From positions 1-33,300 of the forward strand of contig JAOFOL010000022.1 of the NCBI GenBank assembly GCA_028042835.1: a stretch of DNA of 33,300 bases, written 5' to 3'. Below, in pieces: positions 1 to 8,326 of this stretch. This DNA comes from Opitutales bacterium. Its GTDB lineage: Bacteria > Verrucomicrobiota > Verrucomicrobiia > Opitutales > Seribacteraceae. Within the stretch, counting starts at the first letter, position 1, and each line of letters starts with the position of its first letter. A program made the position numbers and the translations under genes. A model generated the notes under the pieces. That model made no database searches. It was not told the DNA's origin and saw only the letters and a program-made list of their open reading frames with translations.

Positions 1-1
1 A

Positions 2-583
2 GACATAGTTATACTACATGCTGGTTGGATTAATGATGCAATGAGTTCATTAGATCTAGCAAAATCCACTAGATCTTGGGAAAAGAATTGGAAACTGATT
101 TTTCATGAGAGAGAAAATAGATCAGAGAACGAAAACTACATTCAAAAGATCAGTAAGTTGGGTTTCAAGAATGTACTTCTTTCGCTCAAGCCCGTTAAAT
201 TTGAAAAGGTTGATGAAGTAATAAATTCAAGTGATGTTGGAGTAGTTATTTATAACAAGCAAATGGGGGATAATTGTGAACTCATCACAAGAGCTTCAGG
301 AAAAATGGCCCATTACCTCAGATGCGGAATTCCGGTAGTTTGCCTTTCGCTACCAGGTTACAGAAAAATAATTGATGAATACCAGTGTGGAGTAACATTT
401 GACAGTATAAACCAAATACATAACGCAATTCGAAAAATACTTAATAATTACGACTTTTATAAGAAAAATACAAAAAGATGTTATATGGAATTATACGAAT
501 TCTCAATCCATTTTAAAAAAGTTACAGTCCGAATTGATAAATTATTAAAATATAATAATAAAAATTTATTTAATTTTTTGTAA
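2..583 (+). CDS. Glycosyltransferase, C-terminal part (5' end outside window)
   Basis: The reading frame is open from base 2, upstream of the first ATG at 41, so the gene enters from the left and only about 193 codons are seen. The first residues, DIVILHAGWIND, followed by a Trp-rich stretch ending in LIFHER, look like the inter-domain region of a GT-B fold glycosyltransferase. The later GKMAHYLRCGIPVV segment resembles the GT4 donor-sugar site (E-x-x-A-x-G-x-PVV type). It probably transfers a sugar from a nucleotide donor to the growing glycan on the cytoplasmic face of the membrane. The stop is 2 bp before the TTG start of the next gene, so the two are likely cotranscribed. The family call is by motif resemblance only; donor and acceptor are unknown. 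Confidence 0.6.
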   Translation, partial: DIVILHAGWINDAMSSLDLAKSTRSWEKNWKLIFHERENRSENENYIQKISKLGFKNVLLSLKPVKFEKVDEVINSSDVGVVIYNKQMGDNCELITRASGKMAHYLRCGIPVVCLSLPGYRKIIDEYQCGVTFDSINQIHNAIRKILNNYDFYKKNTKRCYMELYEFSIHFKKVTVRIDKLLKYNNKNLFNFL

Positions 584-585
584 GT

Positions 586-2127
586 TTGCTATTTAATTCC
601 TTAGATTTCATATGCTGGTTCCTACCAGCAAGCTTAATTTTGTTTTTTATATCGGCAAAAATAAGTTTTAACTTTGCAAAACTAACTCTTATTGTTTCAT
701 CTCTATTTTTTTATTCTTGGTGGAATCCTGCCTATCTGTACTTGATAATATTATCTATTTTAACGAATTTTATTTTAGCAAACTATATCAGTAAAAGTAA
801 AAATCGCTTATTTCTATATGTTTCAATATTTATTAATTTAGGAATATTAGGTTACTACAAGTATTATAACTTTTTCATCGATACAATTATTGAAACATCT
901 GCATTCAATATCGATACTTTAAAAATAATTTTACCTTTGGGTATTTCTTTTTTCACATTTCAACAAATTGCATATCATGTAGATTTATATAGAAATAAAA
1001 GCAAAAAATCTTCGATAATTGATTTTTCATTATTTGTTTCATTTTTTCCACAATTAATTGCCGGTCCAATAGTACATAATTCGGAAATCTTACCTCAATT
1101 ATGTAATAAAACTACTTTTACATTTAATTCTAGTAAATTCATTTCAGGTTTATGTCTATTTTCAATAGGTCTTTTTAAAAAAGTAATAATAGCCGATAGC
1201 ATCGCAATATATGCTAATTGTTTTTTTGATAGTGTAATAAATACTAACAAGATAATGTTTGCTGAATCCTGGTTCGGTACAACAGCTTTCGCACTTCAAA
1301 TTTACTTTGATTTTTCAGGTTATTCGGACATGGCGATAGGGCTTGGTTTAATGTTTGGTATTTTATTACCGATCAACTTTAATTCACCATATAAATCAAT
1401 AACAATAATTGAATTTTGGAAGAGGTGGCATATCACACTTTCAAGATTCCTTAAAGACTATATTTATATTCCACTGGGGGGTAACAGACATGGATCTCTA
1501 AAAAAGTACTTAAATTTATTTATAACAATGATTCTCGGTGGAGTATGGCATGGTGCTTCATGGACATTTGTTTTGTGGGGCGGAATCCATGGGTTATATT
1601 TAATTATTTCACATTATGTTAGATCTCAAACAAAGAGATTTAATGTAAAAAAATCAGATTATCTTAACATTATTTTAGGTAGAATGAGTGTTTATTTAAT
1701 GGTAACTATAGCATGGGTATTTTTCAGAGCAGAAAATTTTGATAATGCACAAAAAATTGTTCAAGGCATGTTAGGTTTCAATGGTATCGACCTTCCTCGT
1801 TTCTTATCTTTACCAAGCGATGTGTTATTATTAAATATCGTAAGCGAAAATATGATTAGATTTAATGGAGCGTTCACAATGGGCATCTTTAATTATCAGA
1901 ACATACCAGTTTTATTTATAACTCTAATAATTACATACCTATTTCCAAATTCAAATCTGTGGATAGAATATAAAGGTCAAAAAAAAGCGATATCTAATTT
2001 GTATCATTCTGCACAATTCAAGTCATTAAATAAAAGAAAATGTTTTTGGGGAGGAATACTTTTTTTTATATCTATAAAATCATTGTTTGATGATACATCA
2101 TCTGAATTCCTTTATTATAATTTTTAA
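586..2127 (+). CDS. MBOAT family membrane O-acyltransferase (AlgI/DltB-like)
   Basis: A 513-residue polytopic membrane protein, a normal length for AlgI-type MBOAT enzymes. The start is a TTG, and MLFNSLDF is the classic N-terminus of this family, so this start is well supported although no Shine-Dalgarno is visible. Conserved MBOAT pieces are YFDFSGYSDMAIG (about residues 240-252), FWKRWHITLS with H282, and GGVWHGAS with H322, the presumed catalytic histidine. Family knowledge: such proteins pass acetyl or acyl groups across the inner membrane to an SGNH-like partner that acylates an extracytoplasmic polymer. Here the partner is the immediately adjacent gene, which starts on the base after this stop. 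The last 60 residues are less conserved and include a further hydrophobic segment. Confidence 0.93.
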   Translation: MLFNSLDFICWFLPASLILFFISAKISFNFAKLTLIVSSLFFYSWWNPAYLYLIILSILTNFILANYISKSKNRLFLYVSIFINLGILGYYKYYNFFIDTIIETSAFNIDTLKIILPLGISFFTFQQIAYHVDLYRNKSKKSSIIDFSLFVSFFPQLIAGPIVHNSEILPQLCNKTTFTFNSSKFISGLCLFSIGLFKKVIIADSIAIYANCFFDSVINTNKIMFAESWFGTTAFALQIYFDFSGYSDMAIGLGLMFGILLPINFNSPYKSITIIEFWKRWHITLSRFLKDYIYIPLGGNRHGSLKKYLNLFITMILGGVWHGASWTFVLWGGIHGLYLIISHYVRSQTKRFNVKKSDYLNIILGRMSVYLMVTIAWVFFRAENFDNAQKIVQGMLGFNGIDLPRFLSLPSDVLLLNIVSENMIRFNGAFTMGIFNYQNIPVLFITLIITYLFPNSNLWIEYKGQKKAISNLYHSAQFKSLNKRKCFWGGILFFISIKSLFDDTSSEFLYYNF

Positions 2128-3105
2128 TTGAATACAAAATTTCAGACTTTTCTATATTTTATTGTCGGTTCAGCTTTAGGTTTTCTTATTTGGTCGTACA
2201 CATTGTTTTCAACTGAAAAAAATCCATGCAGTGAAGCTGTGTTTAATCAGCACATTATTGAAAGTAAAATTTCAATTTTAAAACAAGCCAAAAAAAATAA
2301 GATTGTTGTTCTATCCGGTTCTAATGCATTGTTTGGTTTTAATGCAAGAACTATAGAAAAAGAATTAAAAATTCAGACCATCAATTGTGGAATCCACGCT
2401 GGATTCAATCTTGATTTTTTATTATGGCTTACAAATAATTATTTTACGGAAGGTGATATTGTCATTATGCCTCTAGAGTATAATATTTATAAACAAAACG
2501 GTTCCAAACCATCAAGATCAATGGTAAATATTGTTCATGGTTACTATCCTAAATACAAAGAGAAACTTTCTTTTATTGAAAGAATGAAATTTAATTTAAC
2601 GTATTCCTACAAGGATTTCGCAGATTTACTATATATAAAATATAATCCTGCTTTTGATCAAAAATTCATACAAAAGTGGTTTATCAACAATCATGGTGAC
2701 ATCGTTAATAATCATAAATCTCAACAATCGGACCAACACAAACTTATGCTTAGTAAGGTCAACCTAAACAAAGTGTTAACAAATGGTTTAGATAAAAGTT
2801 GCCAAGGATTTACCAGATTAAAGAAATTTTTTCACCAAGCAAATAGTAAAGGCGTAAAAGTTGTCGGAGCATATCCTAATTTGTGCTATTGGGTAGATTA
2901 CGAGAATTATCCTTCATTTCATGAAACTCCAAAAAAAATAAAATCCTTTTTTGAAGAACATGCATTTGGATTTGTCGGAAAATTCAAAGATTCACATTTC
3001 ACCAATGACTACTTTTTTGATACAGAAAATCATCTTAATCATGAAGGTGTTAAGATAAGAACTGACAATTTAATTATTAATTTAAAGACACTTTTAGTAC
3101 TGTAA
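2128..3105 (+). CDS. SGNH/DltD-like membrane-anchored protein, partner of MBOAT
   Basis: 325 residues with one N-terminal membrane anchor (about residues 6-27) and an extracytoplasmic domain. After the first beta strand (KIVVL) comes SGSNALFGFN (63-72), at the place where SGNH and DltD proteins carry their nucleophile block. The third position is Asn66 rather than Ser, so S63 or S65 would have to serve if it is catalytic. Near the C-terminus FFDTENHLNHEGV (296-308) matches the Asp...His-Leu-Asn block. TTG start directly after the stop of the MBOAT gene; the pairing strongly suggests a joint role in O-acylation of the exported polysaccharide. Whether it is a transferase, an esterase or an inactive binder cannot be told. 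Confidence 0.75.
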   Translation: MNTKFQTFLYFIVGSALGFLIWSYTLFSTEKNPCSEAVFNQHIIESKISILKQAKKNKIVVLSGSNALFGFNARTIEKELKIQTINCGIHAGFNLDFLLWLTNNYFTEGDIVIMPLEYNIYKQNGSKPSRSMVNIVHGYYPKYKEKLSFIERMKFNLTYSYKDFADLLYIKYNPAFDQKFIQKWFINNHGDIVNNHKSQQSDQHKLMLSKVNLNKVLTNGLDKSCQGFTRLKKFFHQANSKGVKVVGAYPNLCYWVDYENYPSFHETPKKIKSFFEEHAFGFVGKFKDSHFTNDYFFDTENHLNHEGVKIRTDNLIINLKTLLVL

Positions 3106-3160
3106 GTGAATCCTAAAATTATTCCAAAATATTAAGCTAAAATAATAATACAAATATAAA

Positions 3161-3853
3161 ATGATCATGGATACTCTCTCAAATTTAGTTGCTACTCAAA
3201 AAAATTCTTTTGCTCAAATTTCTCCAACAACATTTTTGATAAATATTTTAATAACTTTACTTTTAACAATTTCACTAAGAAAATTTTATACAAAGTTTGG
3301 TAGATCTGTATCCAACAGAAAAGAATTTAGCTACAATTTTCTTTTAATGACAACAACTACTATGTTTATAATTACAGTAATTAAGTCATCGCTTGCTTTA
3401 TCTTTGGGGCTTGTTGGTGCACTATCTGTTATCAGGTTTAGAACAGCAATAAAAGAACCTGAAGAATTGTCATACTTATTTTTCGCAATCTCCATTGGTT
3501 TGGGACTTGGAGCAGACCAAAGATTGATTACTGTAATAGCATTCTTTAGTATATTGTGTGTCCAATACTTACAATATCGCTTTAAAGAAGATAACAATTT
3601 AGATTCAAATATGTTTTTAAATATTAAATTTGTTAAAAATAATGATGTTTGTACTGCGAAAACAATAGAGCTCATCAAAGATTCATGTACTGAAGTAACA
3701 CTAAACCGAGTAGATGAGAATACAAACAACATAGAAATTGCTTGCACAGTTCAATTCGAAGATGTGAGCAAAATCAACCAACTACAAAAAAATATCAACT
3801 CAACTTTTTCAAATGCAGAGTTTTCATTACTTAATAATCGAAATATCTTTTAA
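3161..3853 (+). CDS. DUF4956 family membrane protein
   Basis: 230 residues. Three to four hydrophobic segments lie at about 23-40, 56-90 and 100-138, followed by a soluble C-terminal domain of about 90 residues. The core LVGALSVIRFRTAIKEPEE with SLGLGADQR-like glycine-rich sequence after it (here SIGLGLGADQR) is the signature I associate with DUF4956. Family knowledge: DUF4956 genes are often found beside CotH-kinase and VTC-domain genes in bacteria, and exactly these two follow here (3880 and 6534). The function is unknown; a membrane partner or channel for the other two is an inference. ATG start; a second ATG lies two codons later. A 55-bp gap separates it from the acyltransferase pair. 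Confidence 0.85.
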   Translation: MIMDTLSNLVATQKNSFAQISPTTFLINILITLLLTISLRKFYTKFGRSVSNRKEFSYNFLLMTTTTMFIITVIKSSLALSLGLVGALSVIRFRTAIKEPEELSYLFFAISIGLGLGADQRLITVIAFFSILCVQYLQYRFKEDNNLDSNMFLNIKFVKNNDVCTAKTIELIKDSCTEVTLNRVDENTNNIEIACTVQFEDVSKINQLQKNINSTFSNAEFSLLNNRNIF

Positions 3854-3879
3854 GCTAAATCTCTTAAATTAAAGATAAA

Positions 3880-6516
3880 TTGAAACTAAAAGAAAAAAAT
3901 AATTTTAGCAATACAAAATTATTAATAAAAATTTTTAATTTTAAAAAAGGGTTATTTATAGTTATGTTTTTGTTAACTATATTTATATCTTTGTGTTCTG
4001 GAATTTTTTTACAAAAAAACGGACAAATTCATGTTATTAAAAGATTTTTATTAGAAGAATTTCCCCTTTATCCAAAAGTTGCTGTTTATGCATCGAGAGG
4101 TCTTTTTTATGACATACCTAAAATAAACATTAATATTAAACACGAAAATTACTTAAAATTATCAGATATGCGGACTGATGCATTAGAGAATTTGTCAGGT
4201 GATGCTTCAGAGTTTGAATATGTTAATGCTAATGTTTTTTTTGAAAAAAAATTAATTCCTATTGAAATCCGTTTGAAGGGTGATCGTCATGTGCATTATA
4301 ACGACGAGAAAAAATGGTCATTCAGGATAAAAGTTAAAGGTGAGGAAACTTTATTTAGAATGAAAAGATTTTCAATTCATAAACCAAGAGTTAGAAATTA
4401 TCTTTATGAATGGATTTTCCATACTACACTTAAGGATGAAGGTTTGTGTGCGTTGAGGTATGAGTTTTTAAATGTTTATGTTAATGGAGAAAACTTGGGT
4501 CTTTATGCATTAGAAGAGCACTTTGAAAAAAGACTTATCGAAAACAATAACAGAAAAGAAGGTCCTATATTAAAGTTTGATGAAAATTTAATTCCCACAA
4601 ATCCTAGTTCTGATCCCTTTTTTACAATTCCAATAACACCTTTCAACAGAAAGAAATGGTCTAATACTGAGTATGCAGATTTAACTCAGAAAGGCATTTC
4701 TCTACTTGAATCCTTCAGAATTGGTGAATCGAATTTAAACGATACATTTGATGTTGATTTACTAAGTAAATTTTATGCCACAATAGACTTACTAAAAGTC
4801 CATCATGCTTCTTATTGGAGGAGTATGAGGTTTTATTATAATCCAATTACTGAAAAACTTGAACCAATTGGTTATGATGGTCATTACGGATCATATGACC
4901 GAAGCGTTAATTGTTTAACAGCTGAATTCCTAACTCTAAAGCACGATGTTTCAACATTTTACATTAATTCAAAAGATTGGTTATCATTAATTTTTAATTT
5001 TAAAGATGAAAATATATTATTTTATAAAAAATATATAAAAAATTTGATTAGATTAAGTGACCCAAATTATTTCAAAAATTTTCAAAAAAAACATAAACAT
5101 AATATTTCTAAATATGAAGATTTGATATATTCGGACTTCCCATCTTTAAAAGATCATCAAATTAATTATGGACCAGAATTATTTATATTTAAACCTCATA
5201 TAATAGAACAAAATTGTGATTACATACGCAAAAGGTTATTTCCAAAAGATAGTAACGAAATCATTAGATCTTATTTATCTCATAATGATAGAAAAAAGAT
5301 TGAAATTTCTGTTGTTAATATTTTTTCTTTACCAATAGTTTTAAAAAATATAGTTACCGAAAATGGTACTGAAATAGTAAATTTTGAAAGTAATACAATC
5401 CTATATCCTCAAATTAACAACAAACCTGTCGATTACTCAAAGTACACACTTTCAACAGACAATACGGTGACTAAAACTGAATTACCAAATTTGTCACTAA
5501 AATTTGAAATTCTAGGGGTGGGAAACACACTAATCACTAAACTTCTTCCTTGGAATCACTATAATCCGAAGATTCTAGGTGTCTTAAGAGAAAACACTAT
5601 TAATGACATTAGCCAATTGGAATTTGTAGATATCGACAAACATAAAAAAGCTATATATTTTAATAAAGGTGATTGGGAATTGGCCAAAACAATTGTTATA
5701 CCCAAAGATTATAAATGTTACATTGAACAGGGATTTGAGCTCGACTTTTTAAATGGATCAAGTCTTATTTCCTATTCACCAATATTCGCTTCAGGGGATC
5801 TGTTCAACCCAGTTGTATTCCGATCTAGCGATTCAAATGGGAGTGGAATATTTGTCTTAAAGACAAAAAATGGTAGCGTCTTTTCTAATACTCACTTTTT
5901 AAATCTATCGAATCCTAATAGTAATGGTTGGAGTTTGAGTGGAGCTGTAAACTTCTATGAAGCGGATGTTCACTTAGACAATTGTATCTTCAAAAAAAAT
6001 AAAAGCGAAGATGCATTAAACATAATAAGATCAACCTTCAGAATAGAACATGTATTATTTGAAAATACTTTGTTTGATGCATTAGATTCAGATTTTTCAA
6101 AAGGAAATATTTCTCATAGTCAGTTTAACACGTGTGGAAATGACGCAATAGATCTATCCGGAAGTTACATAAATATGGAATCAATTTCAATAAAAGGTTG
6201 TAAAGATAAAGCAATTAGTGGTGGAGAAAAAAGTCTTTTAATAGCAAATGATCTAGAAATCAAAGACTCAAAAATTGGCATTGCATGTAAAGACCAAAGC
6301 ACAATTCGGGTTTTTGGTTTGAACATTAAAAACTGTAGATATGATTTGACAGCATACCAAAAGAAGAGTGAATTTGGCCCTGCAGAATTAGATATTTACA
6401 ATTACAACTCAGAATTCACATCACATGGTGTTGTTATTGAAAAAACTAGCTCATTAAGAATAGATGGCATTTATAAAAAAGGAAATTTTAGTAATCTAAA
6501 GAAGATATTATATTAA
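3880..6516 (+). CDS. CotH kinase-like protein with C-terminal right-handed beta-helix
   Basis: 878 residues, TTG start. A membrane segment (about 24-46) precedes a large domain that is probably extracytoplasmic. CotH features: IRLKGD (130-135), KKWSFRIKVKG (144-154), VNGENLGLYALEEHFEKR (201-218, with the acidic pair E212/E213), and LEPIGYDGHYG (about 328-337, with D333 in the place of the metal-binding Asp). CotH proteins are atypical protein kinases, best known from Bacillus spore coats, but no spore genes are seen here. From about residue 645 the sequence turns into Asn/Ser/Ile-rich, roughly 20-25-residue repeats (for example NISHSQFNTCGNDAID, SISIKGCKDKAISGG) typical of a parallel beta-helix, a carbohydrate-binding or carbohydrate-acting fold. 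Flanked by the DUF4956 and VTC genes. The kinase assignment is by motif; the substrate is unknown. Confidence 0.82.
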   Translation: MKLKEKNNFSNTKLLIKIFNFKKGLFIVMFLLTIFISLCSGIFLQKNGQIHVIKRFLLEEFPLYPKVAVYASRGLFYDIPKININIKHENYLKLSDMRTDALENLSGDASEFEYVNANVFFEKKLIPIEIRLKGDRHVHYNDEKKWSFRIKVKGEETLFRMKRFSIHKPRVRNYLYEWIFHTTLKDEGLCALRYEFLNVYVNGENLGLYALEEHFEKRLIENNNRKEGPILKFDENLIPTNPSSDPFFTIPITPFNRKKWSNTEYADLTQKGISLLESFRIGESNLNDTFDVDLLSKFYATIDLLKVHHASYWRSMRFYYNPITEKLEPIGYDGHYGSYDRSVNCLTAEFLTLKHDVSTFYINSKDWLSLIFNFKDENILFYKKYIKNLIRLSDPNYFKNFQKKHKHNISKYEDLIYSDFPSLKDHQINYGPELFIFKPHIIEQNCDYIRKRLFPKDSNEIIRSYLSHNDRKKIEISVVNIFSLPIVLKNIVTENGTEIVNFESNTILYPQINNKPVDYSKYTLSTDNTVTKTELPNLSLKFEILGVGNTLITKLLPWNHYNPKILGVLRENTINDISQLEFVDIDKHKKAIYFNKGDWELAKTIVIPKDYKCYIEQGFELDFLNGSSLISYSPIFASGDLFNPVVFRSSDSNGSGIFVLKTKNGSVFSNTHFLNLSNPNSNGWSLSGAVNFYEADVHLDNCIFKKNKSEDALNIIRSTFRIEHVLFENTLFDALDSDFSKGNISHSQFNTCGNDAIDLSGSYINMESISIKGCKDKAISGGEKSLLIANDLEIKDSKIGIACKDQSTIRVFGLNIKNCRYDLTAYQKKSEFGPAELDIYNYNSEFTSHGVVIEKTSSLRIDGIYKKGNFSNLKKILY

Positions 6517-6533
6517 ATGCTATTTTTATTTTT

Positions 6534-7202
6534 ATGTATAGAATAGAAAGAAAATTTCTAGTGGATTGCACTTCTAAAGATAATGCACTTAGAATCCTGA
6601 AATTAAATAAAGTTTTAATCACTGAAAGTTTTCCTACTCGCTATATAAACAACATTTATTTTGACACTGAAAATCTGCAATGTTACCGAGATAATATAGA
6701 CGGAATTGACAAACGTTTTAAAATAAGAATTCGTTGGTATGGAGAATTATTAAAACCTCACAATGCCAAGCTTGAGATTAAGTATAAAAAAGGCCTTGCT
6801 GGATTTAAGCACTCATATTCCCTTCCATTTTCAATTTCAGGAAAACTGCCAAATTTTAATGAGATTAAGAATGCTATTGCATATTCAAATATTCCAAGTT
6901 CACTAAAAGTTATTTTACGCGAATTTCGACCATCTTTAGTAAATCGATATCAAAGAAATTATTTTGTTACATCTGATCAATGTTTACGCGTAACTTTTGA
7001 TTCTGATTTGCAGTATTTTTCAAGTAATTCTTTTTTAAGGAATCATATGAAATCATTTTCTTTATCCAAGGATTATATTATAGAGTTAAAATTTCCTTCA
7101 GAAAATTTATCAAATGGATCTGAATTCTCTAATTCACTGCCTTTTCGAATGACAAAAAACTCTAAGTACATTCAAGGGTTGAATCTACTCATGACAAGGT
7201 AA
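6534..7202 (+). CDS. VTC domain protein (polyphosphate polymerase type, triphosphate-tunnel fold)
   Basis: 222 residues, the size of a stand-alone bacterial VTC domain. The tunnel-lining charged motifs are in order: RIERKF (3-8), INNIYFDT (38-45), RFKIRIRWY (61-69), KLEIKYKKG (79-87), VNRYQRNYF (136-144), LRVTFD (151-156), YIIELKFP (181-188) and SKYIQG (210-215). In yeast the homologous domain of Vtc4 makes polyphosphate from ATP; activity of the bacterial single-domain versions is less clear to me. There is no membrane segment, so it is probably cytoplasmic and may work with the preceding DUF4956 membrane protein. ATG start 17 bp after the CotH gene, with no obvious ribosome-binding site; cotranscription is likely. 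Confidence 0.85.
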   Translation: MYRIERKFLVDCTSKDNALRILKLNKVLITESFPTRYINNIYFDTENLQCYRDNIDGIDKRFKIRIRWYGELLKPHNAKLEIKYKKGLAGFKHSYSLPFSISGKLPNFNEIKNAIAYSNIPSSLKVILREFRPSLVNRYQRNYFVTSDQCLRVTFDSDLQYFSSNSFLRNHMKSFSLSKDYIIELKFPSENLSNGSEFSNSLPFRMTKNSKYIQGLNLLMTR

Positions 7203-7221
7203 ATGATTGATTAATTTGAGT

Positions 7222-8322
7222 ATGGAAAAAAATTTAATCCTTTCATTAATTCTATGTTCTAGGAACGATAATTACATGGGAAATTCTAAGTGGCGTTTAG
7301 AAACATCAATTAATTTATCAATTATCCATGCGCAGGAGGTAGGTTTTCTCGATAATCTAGAAATTATAGTAACTGATTGGGGGAGCGAAATTCCGCTATC
7401 TTCGGTTCTCAACTTGGTGGCATTTGCTGAAAAAACTGTTAAATTTATTCATGTATCAAATTCATTAGCAAAATCATTACAAAAAGATAGTAAGTTCCCT
7501 GAAGTTATTGCATTAAATGCAGCGGCCCGAAAAGCCTCGGGTCAGTATATTGGTCGTATAGACAACGATACCATAGTAGGGCCCGAATTCTTTGAAAAAT
7601 TTAATCGAATCGCCTGTGGTGAGCAGTCTGTATGGTTCGAACCATCTAATGCATTCATGTTCATAGAGAGGAGGTCTATTCCCTATCGATATAGTTCTAA
7701 ATCGTATCCTATTTCTTACACATATAACTATATTAAGACTTATGGATCTAAACTGGAAATTGAAAGTGCAAGAGATTGGGGGTATCCCTTTTGGTGGAGT
7801 CCAGTTGGTATTATGGTTTTCCACAAAGATATTTGGAAAGAATCAAGAGGTTATGATGAAAAACTTATATATTGGGGATGGATGGAAAGTGATCTTGCTC
7901 TTAGATTAGGTAAAAAGTGTTTGCTTATTGATTTTAAGGATGTGGCAGGAAATTTTTTATATCATCTGGAGCACTACCCGAGTCTCACTTCTTACAAAGA
8001 TAGAAACGGTCCTGCGACACCCAGACAAAAAAATAAGGTTAAAATTTCTGGATTAAATTTTACTGTTAATAACGAAAATTGGGGCTTGAAGAGTCAAAAT
8101 CTTAAATTAGATAGTTGTAAAGCCAAAGATATTCTTGATGTAAATAATAATATTAATCCACTGTATATGCATAAGTTTATGCTTATGAAATACAGATTTA
8201 TTTACTGTAAAATAATAAGAAATACTGATCTACTTAGAATGAGATTACCAACAATTTTCTCAAACATCAAAAATTTTATAAAAATCAATTTAGGAAAAAT
8301 AAAAAAAATCTTACACCTTTGA
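7222..8322 (+). CDS. Glycosyltransferase, GT-A fold (GT2/GT7-like)
   Basis: 366 residues from the ATG at 7222; in-frame TTG codons at 7207 and 7216 would add up to five residues. MEKNLILSLILCSRND is a fitting N-terminal beta strand. A DxD-type metal motif (GRIDNDT) is followed by the aromatic, acidic segment YWGWMESDLALRL, which resembles the C-terminal GT7-type loop. The segment NAAARKASGQYIGRIDND is typical of GT2-like enzymes. It would transfer a sugar to the glycan in the cytoplasm. The C-terminal 60 residues are basic and AT-rich coded, perhaps for membrane association. It lies right after the CotH/VTC group, where the long glycosyltransferase run begins. Sugar specificity is unknown. 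Confidence 0.8.
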   Translation: MEKNLILSLILCSRNDNYMGNSKWRLETSINLSIIHAQEVGFLDNLEIIVTDWGSEIPLSSVLNLVAFAEKTVKFIHVSNSLAKSLQKDSKFPEVIALNAAARKASGQYIGRIDNDTIVGPEFFEKFNRIACGEQSVWFEPSNAFMFIERRSIPYRYSSKSYPISYTYNYIKTYGSKLEIESARDWGYPFWWSPVGIMVFHKDIWKESRGYDEKLIYWGWMESDLALRLGKKCLLIDFKDVAGNFLYHLEHYPSLTSYKDRNGPATPRQKNKVKISGLNFTVNNENWGLKSQNLKLDSCKAKDILDVNNNINPLYMHKFMLMKYRFIYCKIIRNTDLLRMRLPTIFSNIKNFIKINLGKIKKILHL

Positions 8323-8326
8323 TAAT

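Noticed and set aside
3331-3747. A 138-codon open frame on the - strand
   Set aside because: It lies wholly inside the DUF4956 gene, has no recognisable domain and is biased low-complexity; it is an antisense shadow.
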